Below are positions 21,491 through 31,585 of a stretch of DNA of 64,000 bases, one piece after another. Every line of letters begins with the position of its first letter. The first letter of the stretch is position 1. Below the pieces are notes generated by a model. The model saw only the letters and a list, made by a program, of their open reading frames with translations. It searched no databases and was not told where the DNA came from. This stretch comes from Notamacropus eugenii (taxonomy: Eukaryota > Chordata > Mammalia > Diprotodontia > Macropodidae), in the NCBI RefSeq assembly GCF_028372415.1, contig NC_092878.1:24061403-24125402 (forward strand), written 5' to 3'. The translations under genes were made by a program, and so were the position numbers.

Positions 21491-21589
21491 CTGAATTATC
21501 TCCTGCAACCCATAACACATAGGTAAGCTTTCATCAGACTGGACTCCTCTCTGAACCAAGAATGAACATTCTGAATTCCTGACTCTGAG

Positions 21590-21690
21590 CCTTTATTCAG
21601 TTTCTTCGCCTTACCTGGAGTGACTTTCCTCTACCCCTATCAGATCCTACTCATCTTAAAGGTCCAACTCAAAGGTACTCCATAAGGCTA
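21590..21690 (+). mobile_element. L2 LINE ORF2 C-terminal fragment
   Basis: 'catcttaaaggtccaactca' and its surroundings resemble the L2 ORF2 C-terminus. A short, old fragment. Confidence 0.45.
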
Positions 21691-21691
21691 C

Positions 21692-21795
21692 ATAGATTTA
21701 CAAATTTATGTAAAGTCATACTATCCGTACTGCTATTTATCAGTTCTTTCTCTGGAGATAGATAGCATCTTCCTTCACAGGTTCCTTATGGTTGA
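21692..21795 (-). mobile_element. L1 LINE 3' UTR fragment
   Basis: It closely matches 20225-20335 in this window ('gatagcatcttccttcacag' is identical) and so is from the same L1 subfamily. Confidence 0.7.
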
Positions 21796-22129
21796 TCTGA
21801 TTTACAGTAGGCCTCTGTTATCTGACTTCCTACTTAGAAACAATGCTTCTATTGTTGGCCCTTCAATGGTGCATCATTTGTCTTGGTCTCGTCTCCTCAA
21901 ATAGAAATCATAGAGTGTTAGAACTGGAAGAAATTTTGACCCTTCTCCTTTCTATTATTTTAAAACTAGGTTTCCCTGTCTCCTTCAGATTGGAAGTACA
22001 ACAATCTCTCATGCATCCAATCCCACTACCAATTTGCCCAGGAGTTGTGGCTTGACTTGGGTTGATTTGTCCTCCCTTTTGGCAGACTGGAAGCCCCCTG
22101 CTCATGAACTCAAGAAATTCATCAGATCC
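21796..22129. other. Unassigned with a MIR-like trace
   Basis: 'atcatagagtgttagaactg' at about 21908 resembles a MIR-type tail. The remainder is not recognised. Confidence 0.4.
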
Positions 22130-22270
22130 AATCCAATCAACATTATTAAGTGCCTACTATGTGCTAAGCACTTGTGCTAAGTGATGAGGATACAATTAAT
22201 AAAATGAAAGATGGTCCTTGCCCTAAAAGAGTTTATAATCTAATAGAGTAGGAAACACACCAAAGGAGAC
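22130..22270 (+). repeat. Long repeat, 5' fragment
   Basis: 'attaagtgcctactatgtgc' and 'cctaaaagagtttataatct' are the diagnostic start of this family. Confidence 0.75.
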
Positions 22271-23057
22271 AGGAAGCTCAACTTCAGCTTTCCCATAAGA
22301 GGGATTGCCGGCTAACCTCTACCACCACCACTCTTAGTTTGGCCCTTATCCAACAGTGCCATCATATCCATAAAGGACCAGAGATCATGATGACAGAGAT
22401 CTTGTGTTATAGGTCCAAACAGCCTCCAATCACATAGTAGAATCTCAGTCAAATATCCAGAACCTCTTTCCCTCTGACTGAAAGATTGATGAATTTTATA
22501 CCAGAGAGGTTAGATCCAATCAGGGTCTGAGTTCAATTACAAGCTTGGTCTCAGTCATATATCCTACTTTTGGAAGATTTATAGGGGGAGGCACATCTAG
22601 AAGGGGAAAGTACTTTACATTCTTGAAGGTGGGCCATTGTACTTTAGTCTCAGTCTGTACTCGGTTGGACCAAAGCTCCAAAAGCAATAACCAAAAGAGA
22701 TCATAAGTCAATTAGCCTGAGTCATATGACTAAAATCCAGATGACTATCATATTTATGCTTCTCCTGAATCTGCACTAAGTTAGCCTTTGCTGCCTGAAT
22801 TTCCTCCTCTTGTTCCCTTCTTTTTTTTCTCTTTTTCTTGATAACTTTTCTTTTTGTATATGTAAAAATTCTGGATACATATCCCATTTTCTTTGTTATA
22901 GAGAAGGACAGTTAAAACCAACCAACACAGTGACTGCTCATGATAATATAAGTAGCTTTTAGCATTTGTAGTCTCCTGCTTTTCCAGTGAAAGTTAATTT
23001 TCTCATCTCTTTTCTGGGACAAGTTTTGCTTTTATGACTATATGCCATTTTTATTAA
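22271..23057. other. Unassigned, no gene seen
   Basis: No family recognised. A minus frame at 22520-22711 has no recognisable domain. Confidence 0.4.
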
Positions 23058-23059
23058 TT

Positions 23060-23284
23060 AATTGTTTTTTTCCGTCTTTTCCAACTCTTTGTAACCCTGT
23101 TTGGGATTTTCTTGGCAAAGATACTGGAATGGTTTGCTACTACTATCTCATTTTACAGAGGAGGAACTGAGGCAAAGATGGTTAGATGGCTTGTCCTGGG
23201 TCTCATAGCTAATAAGTGTCTGAGGCTGGATTTGAAATCATGAAGATGAGTCTTCCTGATTCCAAGTTTGGTGCTCTATCCATG
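23060..23284 (-). mobile_element. Type A CORE-SINE
   Basis: The reversed tail with 'ggcaaagatactggaatggt', the core and 'gatgagtcttcctgattcca' are in order. It abuts an L1 piece on the right. Confidence 0.82.
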
Positions 23285-23384
23285 TCTTTCTAAAATCAGT
23301 CAGCTCATCATTTCATACAGCACAGTAGTATTCCCTCACAATCATATACCATAACTTGTTCAGCCATTCTCCAGGTGATGGGCA
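23285..23384 (-). mobile_element. L1 LINE 3' fragment
   Basis: It matches 20455-20560 ('aaaatcagtcagctcatcat', 'ataacttgttcagccattct'). It is probably the continuation of the L1 piece at 21692-21795, separated by later insertions. Confidence 0.7.
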
Positions 23385-23701
23385 AGGGAGATTCTATTTT
23401 AGAGATTTCCTGCCAACATGGGAATTCTGATAAGACTAACCACTGAGAAAGGCTTTTCTCATAGGAACAAACCTGACCTTTAGCAACTTCTGTGACCCCC
23501 AGGGCTTGCACACTTTCCCCATTTCCTTTAAGCTTTGGAATGCCACCGAATGACAATGTGCCTTTGTACATAGCTATGAAAACACGATCTGTACCCTAAG
23601 ACCTGAAGCTGCAAAAAGCCCAAGCAATCTTCCTTAGTGCGCTAATAAATTTCTTTTTCTTTAACTCTGGCTACTTATTTTTGGATTCCTAGTCTTACAA
23701 G
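23385..23701 (+). mobile_element. Candidate LTR (endogenous retrovirus fossil)
   Basis: This segment of about 315 bp has LTR-like layout: a polyadenylation signal ('gcgctaataaatttcttttt') about 60 bp before a terminus at 'cctagtcttaca'. The 3' neighbour begins 'tggtggggaaaa', which loosely resembles a tRNA primer-binding site, but no retroviral genes follow. Layout is gammaretrovirus-like (ERV1). It is an old relic. Confidence 0.4.
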
Positions 23702-23769
23702 ACTTTATGGTGGGGAAAATTTGCCCTGGGCTTTCAAGGAATACAAGTTGGAAAATAAGAAACTCCCAC

Positions 23770-24168
23770 AACATTAATGACTTGGGAGGAGGAGGGATAA
23801 GGAAAGGACATTTGTAGGACATAGCACTGGGTCTGAGCTATGAAGGTAACTAGGGATTCTAAGATGTGGAAATGGGGAGAGAGAGCATTTCAGATATGAA
23901 AGTGAGAGATGGAGACTAGTGAATGGGGAACATCATGTTAGACAGTTTGATTGGAATACAGAATGTGTGAGGGGTGGAGTGGTGATATAAAAAAGAAATC
24001 TAGATGAGACTAGAGCTTGGTTGTGAGGGCTGTATTTGTCAGCCTCAGGATTTTGCATTTTATCCTAGATGTAATAGGGAGCCATTGAAATTTCTTGAGT
24101 AGGACAGCAAAATTGTCAGATCTGTGCCTTAAGAATGTTCATAAATCTGTCCTCTATCTAAATCAAGC
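23770..24168 (+). repeat. Long repeat, middle portion
   Basis: 'aactagggattctaagatgt', 'ttttgcattttatcctagat' and 'aatagggagccattgaaatt' follow the order of this family as seen at 48836-49800. Confidence 0.7.
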
Positions 24169-24696
24169 AAAAATTGAGGCAGCTGGGTGACACATTATAT
24201 AGAACCCTGTACCAGTAGTCAGGAAGACTACTTCAGTAGTTCAAATTCAGTCTCATATATGAGATTTACAGTCACTCATCTCAGTTAGCCTCAATTTCCT
24301 CAACATTAAAATGAAAATTGTAACAGCATCTACCTCACAGGGTTGTTGTGAGGCTCAACTGAGATCATATTTCTTTTTTTTAATGTTTATTTATTTATTT
24401 GTTTTTAGATTTCTACATTCATTTCCACAAAATTTTGATTGCAAATTCCAAAATTCCAATTTTTCTCCCAATCTTTCCCCTCCCCCACCACATAATTCCT
24501 TGCATTCTGATTACTCCTTCCCTCAATGTATGCTCCTTTCTATCACATCCCACCCTTCCCTTATCCCCATCTTCTCTCTTTTCTTGTAGGGCAAGATAAA
24601 TTTCTATACCCCATTACCGGTATTTCTTATTTCCCAGTTATATGCAATAATAATTCTCAATTTTCATTTCTAATACTTTGAATTCCAACTTCTCTC

Positions 24697-24722
24697 CCTC
24701 CCTCCCTCCCAATCCCCACTGA
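24697..24722 (-). other. G-quadruplex-capable run in the HAL1 3' UTR
   Basis: The minus strand reads GGGG, ATT, then four GGG runs separated by single A residues. This satisfies the usual four-G-run pattern. The homologous segment of the second copy (about 61530-61557) keeps four G runs despite divergence. G-rich 3' UTRs are known for mammalian L1. Confidence 0.6.
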
Positions 24723-25229
24723 GAAGGCAAGCAATTCAATATAGGCTACATATGTGTCATTTTGCAAAAGACTTCCTTAATAGTCATGTGGTGTAAGACT
24801 AACTATATTGCCCTCTGTCCTACCCTGCTCCCTCCCTTTTTTTTTTTATTCTCTCATTTGGCCTTGTCCCTTCCCAAAAGTGTTTACTTCTAGTTACTCC
24901 CTTCTCCCACTTGCCCTCCCTTCTATCATCCCCCTCACCCCACTTGTCCCTTCCTCCCCTACTTTTCTGTAGTGTAAGATAGATTTTCATACCATATTTA
25001 GTGAGCATGTTATTCCTTCCTTAAGCCATATGTGAAAAGAGTAAGCTTCACTTTTTCCCTCTCACCTCCTCCCTTTTCTCCTCCATTGAAAAAGCTTTTT
25101 CTTGCCTGTTTTATGAGAGATAATTTGCCCCATTCCATTTCTCCCTTTCTCCTCCCAATATATTCTTCTGTCAGCCCTTAATTTTATTTTTATAGATATC
25201 CTCCCTTCTGATTCAACTCAACCTGTGCT

Positions 25230-25243
25230 GTGTGTGTGTGTAT
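25230..25243. repeat. Short (TG)n in the HAL1 3' UTR
   Basis: Six or seven TG units lie just 3' of ORF1 on the minus strand. The second HAL1 copy has an expanded (TC)n(TG)n at the same place (62054-62133). Confidence 0.8.
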
Positions 25244-25369
25244 AATCCCTCCACCTATCCAAATACTGAGAAAAGTCTCAAGAGTTACAAATATTATCTT
25301 TCAATGTAGGAATGTAAACAGTTCAACTTTGGTTAAGTCCCTTATGATTTGTCTTTCCTGTTTACCTTT

Positions 25370-26392
25370 TCATGCTTCTCTTGATTCTTGTGTTTGAAAG
25401 TCAAATTTCCTCTTTAGTTCTGGTCTTTTCATCAATAATGCTTGAAAGTCCTCTATCTCATTGAATGACCATTTTTTCACCTGAAGTATTATACTCAGTT
25501 TTGCTGAGTAGGTGATTCTTGGTTTTAATCCCAGTTCCTTTGACTTCTGGAATGTCCTATTCCAAGTCCTTCAATCCCTTAATGTAGAAGTTGCAGGACC
25601 TGTGTTATCCTGATTGTATTTCCACAATACTCAAACTGTTTCTTTCTAACTGCTTGCAATAGTTTTTCCTTGACCTGGAAACTCTGAAATTTGGCCACAA
25701 TATTCTTAGGATCTTATTTTTTTGGGTCTCTTTCAGGAGGTGATTGGTGGATTCTTTCAATAATTATTTTGCCCTCTGGTTCTAGATTATCAGGGCAGTT
25801 TTCTTTGTTAATTTCATGAAACATGATATCTAGGCTCTGTTTTTCATCATGGTTTTCATGTAGTCCCATAATTTTTAAATTGTCTCTCCTGGATTTATTT
25901 TCCAGGTCAGTTGTTTTTCCAATGAGATATTTTACCTTATCTTCTATTTTTTCTTTCTTTTGGTTTAGTTTTGTAATTTCTTGGTTTCACATAAAGTCAT
26001 TATCTTCTATCTGCTCCACTCTCATTTTTAAAGAACTATTTTCTTCAATGAACTTTTGAACCTCCTTTTCCATTTGGCTAATTCTACTTTTTAAAGTCTT
26101 CCCCTCATTGGCTTTTTGGACCTCTTTTTCCAATTGAGTTAGCCTGTTTTCAAAGGTGTTATTATCTTCAGCATTCTTTTGGATCTCCTTTAGCAAGCTG
26201 ATGACTTACTTTTCAAGGCCTTCCATGACCTGAGAACATTGCATATTTATTTTGGAGGTACTGGATGTAGAAGCCTTGACTTCCTCTGACAGTATGCATT
26301 GTTCTTCCTCATCCAAAAGGATGGAAGGAAATGCCTGTTCACCAAGAAAGTAACCTTCTATGGTCTTATTTTTTTTCCCCTTTTTTGGGCAT
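25370..26392 (-). pseudogene. L1-type ORF1 of the HAL1 element, decayed
   Basis: ORF1p is the nucleic-acid chaperone of L1-type elements. Order on the minus strand: a start-proximal NKTIEGYFLG at about 26370; a heptad-rich coiled coil open at 26196-25987 (ENRLTQLEKEVQ, repeated as SRISQMEKEVQKF); the RRM start RRDNLKIMGLHE near 25890; the RRM-to-CTD link FQVKEKLLQAVRKKQF near 25690; and a C-terminal domain with KPRITYSAKLSI and SFNEIEDFQALL near 25530-25440. The end is REA followed by a stop at 25370. The frame is broken by several stops and shifts. Compared with the second copy, about 75 bp of coiled coil is missing near 26205. Confidence 0.85.
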
Positions 26393-26954
26393 TTTCCCGT
26401 CCAGTTACTTGACTTCTGAATCCTTTGTCAAGAGAAGGGTCCTGGTGTTCTTCTTCATCGTAGGACTGTGCTCAGGGATGAGATTCAGATCAGCTATTCA
26501 ATTACCTCCAGGGGTTTTACGTGGAGTGCTTCACAAATGGAGGCTGCAGTTGTTGCCACCACTGTGCAGCCTGGGGCCAGTGTTATGGGGGGGCCCTGCT
26601 CCCCTCTTGTCCTGTTGGGAAAACCCTCTCACTGACCTTTGAAGCTTTTTTTTTGATGTTTGTGGTTTGAGGGATCTGAGACCCTCTGCTGCTGTTGGGG
26701 ATTCTGTCCTGGAGGCCTGTTCCTGTCCTGTTCCTCCTGGTGCTGCACAACCAAGGCTGGACTCTGCTCCATTCCACTCTGTGTCCCTCATGATAGACCT
26801 TTCCTGTCGGTCTTCCAGGTTACCTTTGGCTGGAAATCTCTTTCACTCTGTTGTTCTGTGGCTTCTGCTGCTCTAGAATTTATTGAGAGTCATTTTTCAC
26901 AGGTATTTTATGGGCTGTGGGGAAAGAGCTAGAGTATGTTCATCTTTCTACTCT

Positions 26955-26964
26955 GCCATCTTGG
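26955..26964 (-). promoter_or_regulatory. YY1-like site at the HAL1 5' end
   Basis: The minus strand carries CCAAGATGGC beginning at +13 of the element (5' end taken at 26976). Human L1 has a YY1 site (CAAGATGGCCG) near +13 to +21 that sets the transcription start. The same motif at nearly the same distance suggests a shared L1 promoter design. Function here is inferred. Confidence 0.55.
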
Positions 26965-27221
26965 CTTCACTGTCCAAGATCATATTTCTAAAGCACAGTG
27001 TCTGTCTGCCATGTAGTAGGCACTATATAAATGCTTATTAATTTCCCTTTCAAGCTTTTTTCCTCTCCTGGCTCCATACCCCTGAAATATTCAAGTAGGG
27101 GAAAACTAAATCAATCATTGTATATCTTGGAGAACAAATATTTTGAAGGGCACTCTCTCTGGACCTGTAAATTTAAATCTTAATCAGTTACATACACTTT
27201 GCTAATCCAGAGTTTCTAACA

Positions 27222-27410
27222 CAAAGATGGGGAACCTGTGGCCTCAAGGCCACATATGGCCCTCTAGGTCCTCAAGTGAGGACCTTTGACTCAATGCAAA
27301 CTTCACAGAACATATCTCCTTAATAAAAGGACTCATTCTGCAAAACTTGGACTCAGTTAAAATTCTGCACCCACAGATCTGAGGATCACATGTGACCTTG
27401 AGGTCTGGTT
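27222..27410. mobile_element. Palindromic hAT-like MITE, 'aggtggggaacctg' family
   Basis: The left arm 'agatggggaacctgtggcct' and 'ggccctctaggtcctcaagt' face a more diverged right arm. Flanks 'ttctaaca' (27214-27221) and 'ttctaacg' (27411-27418) match at 7 of 8 bases, consistent with a hAT 8-bp target duplication if the right terminus is slightly truncated. Confidence 0.75.
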
Positions 27411-27454
27411 CTAACGCTTCTTTTTTTGCCCTGTTGATTACTTTGAAACATTTC

Positions 27455-27582
27455 CTCTTCCTATCTCTGTCTCTGCCTCTGTCTCTATCTGTGTCTGTTT
27501 CTTGATCTGTCTCTGTCTCTCCCACCCCCTTCTCATCCTCTCTCTGTCTTTTTCTGTTTCTCACTTCTCTCTCTCACTCTCA
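27455..27582. repeat. CT-rich low-complexity tract
   Basis: TCTCTG/TCTG units run into the TG array. Frames open here on the minus strand are artefacts. Confidence 0.75.

Positions 27583-27627
<45 letters not shown>
27583..27627. repeat. (TG)n microsatellite
   Basis: About 22 TG units, interrupted once by 'gcg' near the start. Confidence 0.95.
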
Positions 27628-27631
<4 letters not shown>

Positions 27632-28929
27632 ATTGCCCCACATCTCCTCTACTCTGAACAGAAACTCTGTGTCCCTACAGCACTGGCACCAAGCCAGGAC
27701 TAATGGATATGTTGGAAATTTTCTTGTGGTCAGAAGTGAAAACAACTGGTAAGGAAAAGCTGGGGCTCTTTTGCGGGCCTGCATGTGGGGGTTCATGTGG
27801 TAGGGGAGGGAGGTGAAGGAGGTTTGTGGCAGGAAGATAATCTAAGAGAATCTCTATAGGTTCTATTACCTCATGTGTATCTTGTAATAACATTCTCTTT
27901 CTGAGATCCCTGGAAGGATGTGGAAAGGTCAAGCAAACATTATCTTTCTCCAGGCAGGGTCCCTGGATACCTTGGTAGGGCCCTAGACTGGAAAAGGTGT
28001 CCGTCTCCTGGACCTCCAACACACTGGGGTCCCACAGAATAAATACCTCCTTGCCCTCTGGGCCTATTTCGTCCTGTTACAACAGTGTGCTGGTATATTT
28101 CATTAATCCATTAGAGAATTTCCAGGACTCTTGAAATATTTGTGGGCAACCTGGCATTTCCTGATAGCCCTGGCTGTTGAGAACACCTAACCAGCTCAAG
28201 GGATCCAGGTCTTCTTATGAATGACAAAAGGACATTTGTACAATTCATGTCTCTCAGGGAAGCCCTTGGAAGCCTTTACAGTATAAACACTCTATAAAAA
28301 TACAAGACACCAAATAACCTTGCCTTCCCTGAACTCCACATATTGTGAAGGAGATGGAAATCCCAATTGCACCAGATTATGTGGATGTAAGGAATACTCC
28401 AAGGTTGACTCCTAAGACTAGTTTTCAAATATTTGTACAGGCCTATGTGACTTTACAATATCAACTGCCATTTTCTTTAATTTCAGTTTCAAGAAGTCTG
28501 AAGGTGAAAGGGAAATAACACCTGTGGACCTCACCAAAATTCTTCACATCTCCTTTTCTGGTACAAAACAACTTTCAACAGTTACTGCTTGGGAAAGGGG
28601 TTTAATTGGTATTTCGTTTGGGCCAGAAGACATCAGGACTTAACTATCACCATCAGGGAAAAAGAGGTGACCTAACTTATTCTCTTTGCAGGATGTTGGT
28701 GAAACATCTGCCTGTGCCCTCCTTTTGTAGTCAATCCAAATGAGCCACTGGCATTTCAATGTCCTAGTTTAAGCCACTCAAATACACACAGCAATTTTTC
28801 TTGGTGATGTTTTTCAGTGGGCAGGATAGCATTGAAAAAAAAGGAAAACATTCTTTCTTAACAGACAGAAAGTAAATGGAAGTCATTTCTTCTTTAGGGT
28901 TATAGTCAAGATTATTGACTATTTAGAAT
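27628..28929. other. Unassigned; weak LTR-like end at about 28040-28084
   Basis: No gene is seen. 'cacagaataaatacctcctt' followed by 'cctgttacaaca' looks like the end of a retroviral LTR, but a convincing start and target duplication were not found. Minus frames at 27533-28022 lack recognisable domains. Confidence 0.35.
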
Positions 28930-29368
28930 AGAAGTTCTTAACCTGGGGTCCCTGTGAGCTTGTTTTTAAAAAAAAAATACCTTCCCCATGCACATTTGCT
29001 ATACCTGTATTGCAATATAATTGTTTTTCTTTCTAATACTATGTATTTTGTGCATTTCTATTCTATTCTACATGACATACTATATGCATCACATTACATT
29101 ACGTTATGTTCTATTATGCTACATTACCTTACATTGTATCATATCGTACCATACCATACCATATATAATATAATACCATACAAGACAGCATAACATAACA
29201 ACATATTATATATATCACATCGTATCATATATCATATTATATTATTCATATCATATCATAGTATATCATATTATATTGTCATGCTATATTAAGTTATGTT
29301 ATATTATATTGTATCGTATTAGAAATGTGTCCATAGGCCTCACTAGATTGTCAAAGATTTCCATATGA
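28930..29368. mobile_element. hAT-like element expanded by an internal pentanucleotide array
   Basis: The left part 'agaagttcttaacctggggt' and the right part 'gtccataggcctcactagat' belong to the 'caggggttct' family. 29056-29330 between them is microsatellite, which roughly doubles the element's size. Confidence 0.65.
29056..29330. repeat. Degenerate pentanucleotide array (CATAC/TATAT/CATTA types)
   Basis: Imperfect 5-bp units such as 'attct', 'cattac', 'catac', 'atatc' and 'ttata' succeed each other in blocks. This suggests stepwise expansion and mutation from an AT-rich seed inside the hAT element. Confidence 0.85.
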
Positions 29369-29376
29369 ACACTTTT

Positions 29377-29624
29377 TGTTATTGTTTAGGCATTTTTGAG
29401 TCATGTCTTCATGATCCCATTTGGGGTTCTCTTGGCAAAGATGTTGGAATGGTTTGCCATTTCTTTCTCCATCTCATTTTACAAATGAGGTAACTGAGGC
29501 AAAGGTGGTTAAATAACTTGCCCTGGGTCACACAGCAAGTAAGTGTTTGAGATTTGAACTCAGGAAATGAGTCTTCCTGACTCTAGACCCAGCACTCTCT
29601 CTACTGTATCACCTAGCTGCCAAG
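29377..29624 (-). mobile_element. Type A CORE-SINE
   Basis: The reversed tail 'tgagtcatgtcttcatgatc', core 'ttgccctgggtcacacagca' and head 'ctgtatcacctagctgccaa' are in order. Confidence 0.88.
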
Positions 29625-29649
29625 TTAGAGCAAAGAGTAAAATAGACAC

Positions 29650-29990
29650 TTATGTAGTAGAAAGGTTAAAAATAAGAAAAGGACACGAACCTAGAGACAG
29701 AAAGAACTTCAGAGGCTATCTACTCCAACTCCCTTATTTTATAGATGAGGAAACGAAAGTCATATGACTTGACACAAGTAGGTGGTGCAGTGGATAGAGT
29801 ACTGAGCCTGCAGTCAGGAAGACCTGAAGTCAGATCTGGTCTGGCACACAGTAAGCACTATATGAATACTTGCTATTATCAGTTATTACTCCCAAAGGTC
29901 AAACAAATACTAAATATCAATGTTGGGACTTGAACCCAGGCCCTCTGACTCCAAATCCAGCGCTTTTATCATTGTACCACACTGCCTTTG
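29650..29990 (-). mobile_element. MIR-type SINE split by a type C SINE
   Basis: The left piece 'agaacttcagaggctatcta' to about 29771 and the right piece from about 29886 ('ttgggacttgaacccaggcc') make one reversed MIR-type copy. Confidence 0.75.
29772..29885 (+). mobile_element. Short type C SINE, internally deleted, nested
   Basis: The head 'gtaggtggtgcagtggatag' runs almost directly into the tail 'ggcacacagtaagcactata', skipping the CORE region, so the copy is only about 115 bp. Confidence 0.75.
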
Positions 29991-30414
29991 ATGATAATAG
30001 CTGCAACCTGACCTATTTAAACCAGAAATGCATATGCAGGAAAAATACAATTAACATGGCCTTAAAAAAAATTACGAAATGGTAGAAAGGCAAACACAAA
30101 AGAAAGTTTAGTGTAGAACTCAACTAAGCCAACTCATCCCAAGGACATTTCAAGATTAAAACTGAAAGAAATAAAGAAAAAGAGGATAAATTTGCTTTGA
30201 TATTTATTATATTACCAAGGGTTGAACGGTTATAGGCCTGGGAAGGGCTGTCTCAGCTCTTGTTATGTGAAATAGAAGACCTCTCAGCAGTGTCTACAAT
30301 AAGTAGGATAGCTTTGTTTTGAGACTTGTCATGACCTGTGATTTGATTGTTAGAGAGAAGGAAAATCCTTCTACCCATGCAGAGTGGTAGCTGCTCTTTA
30401 AATGATAGTTCTAG
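29991..30414. other. Unassigned, no gene seen
   Basis: AT-rich; no recognised content. Confidence 0.4.
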
Positions 30415-30540
30415 AACATTTCCTGGGGGCATTAAGAAATTAAATGTCTTGTCCACAGTCAAAAAGAGTCAGAAGCAGGACTTGAACTCAGGTCTTACTG
30501 GCTAGGTGGGTTCTCTGTACCCATACAATACCTCATTCTT
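30415..30540 (-). mobile_element. MIR-type SINE fragment
   Basis: 'aaatgtcttgtccacagtca' and 'caggacttgaactcaggtct' are the reversed core and head. Confidence 0.65.
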
Positions 30541-30561
30541 CCTCTTGTCCAAAGAATACAA

Positions 30562-30785
30562 TAGTAATTGATGTCATACAGCACTTCACAGTTTACAAAG
30601 TACCTTATACATATCATGTCCTGTGAGTTTCATAGTGGCTCTATTAGGCAATCATACAAGGACTTTAATATCATTTTACAGATGAAGAAACTAGATGGAT
30701 CCAAAGTCACGTAACTGGAATATGTCAGATTTAAACCCAGCTCTTGCTGCTTCCAGGTCCAGTACCTTGGCCACTATGCTCAGAT
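30562..30785 (-). mobile_element. MIR-type SINE, 'tttacaaagtacctt' variant
   Basis: The tail 'gcacttcacagtttacaaag', core 'ttttacagatgaagaaacta' and head 'tttaaacccagctcttgctg' are in order. Copies with this tail also lie at 46350, 51245 and 61119. Confidence 0.75.
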
Positions 30786-30856
30786 ATGCTATTTATCAAT
30801 GTGTAAACCATATACTATTACAAGCACGTCAACTTGTAGCTCAGAAAGGGATATAT

Positions 30857-30925
30857 AGATGAGAGGTGTCCAACAAATGGTCCACAGATCACATGTGGCC
30901 CTCGGCGCTCCCAAATTCTTCCTAA
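30857..30925. mobile_element. hAT-like element terminal fragment
   Basis: 'gagaggtgtccaacaaatgg' and 'cacatgtggccctcggcgct' resemble one end of a hAT element. The other end was not found. Confidence 0.5.
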
Positions 30926-30974
30926 ACCAAATAAAATATAACAAAAATGAAACAATAAAACATAAATATTATTA

Positions 30975-31585
30975 CCTTTTTGTAAACAGTATTTTATTCT
31001 TTTCAATTACACATAGTTTTCAATATTCATTTTTAATAGGAATTTGAAATCCAATTTTTTTTCCTTCCTTTCCTTGCCTCTCTCCTCCCCAAGACAGGAA
31101 GCAATCTGCATATTTCCATATTAGTCATGCTTGTCAAAGAAGAAATAGAACAAATGGGAAAAACCATTAAAACAAACAAACAAAAAACAACAAAAAACGT
31201 GAAAATAGTATATTTCAATCTGCATTCAGACTCCATAGGTCTTTCTCTGGATGTGGAGAGGATTTTCCCATCATGAATATTTTGGATTTGTCTTGGGTCA
31301 TCATATTGCTGAGAAGAGCTAAGTTTGTTACAGTTGATCATTGCACAATATTGCTATTAATGCATACAATGTTCTCCTGGTTCTGCTTGCTTAACCTGGC
31401 ATCAGTTCAGGTAAGTCTTTCCAGGTTTTTCTGAAATCTACCTGCTCCTCATTTCTTATATCAAAATAATATTCTGTTGCAGTCATATACCACAACTTGT
31501 TCAGCCATTCCCCAACTGATGGGCATTCCCTCAATTTGCAATTCTTTGCCATCATGAAAAGAGCTGCTAGAATAATATTACATCT
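30975..31585 (-). mobile_element. L1 LINE 3' end
   Basis: Reading the minus strand 5' to 3', the copy shows the terminal ORF2 region ('ttgttcagccattccccaac' on plus), 'gttctcctggttctgcttgc', 'gatgtggagaggattttccc' and the T-rich/A-rich 3' UTR, ending near 30975. It is truncated at its 5' side near 31585. Confidence 0.85.

Larger units (their letters stand above)
24375..26976 (-). mobile_element. HAL1-type element (L1 ORF1 only), full length
   Basis: A 2.6-kb element on the minus strand. The 5' UTR (26976 to 26393) starts TGGACAGTGAAGCCAAGATG. It is followed by an ORF1 region, then a purine-rich 3' UTR of about 1 kb and an A-rich tail. There is no ORF2 (no endonuclease or reverse transcriptase), so it must have been moved by another L1. 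It is flanked by a perfect 13-bp target duplication, 'agatcatatttct', at 24362-24374 and 26977-26989. This structure matches the HAL1 ('half-L1') families known in mammals. The related copy at 61236 has the same plan. Confidence 0.85.
24172..27050 (+). mobile_element. Type C CORE-SINE split by the HAL1-type element
   Basis: The left piece (24172-24374) carries a tRNA-like head ('gaggcagctgggtgacacat'), the CORE region and 'cagggttgttgtgaggctca'. The right piece (26977-27050) carries the tail 'ggcactatataaatgcttat'. The two join across the duplicated target 'agatcatatttct'. The SINE is therefore older than the HAL1-type insertion. Confidence 0.85.

Noticed and set aside
25823-26059. 78-codon plus-strand frame in the HAL1 element
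   Set aside because: It is the complement of the L1-type ORF1 RRM and coiled-coil region.
27706-28084. Possible LTR ending in 'cctgttacaaca'
   Set aside because: The end looks LTR-like, but the start and target duplication do not match.
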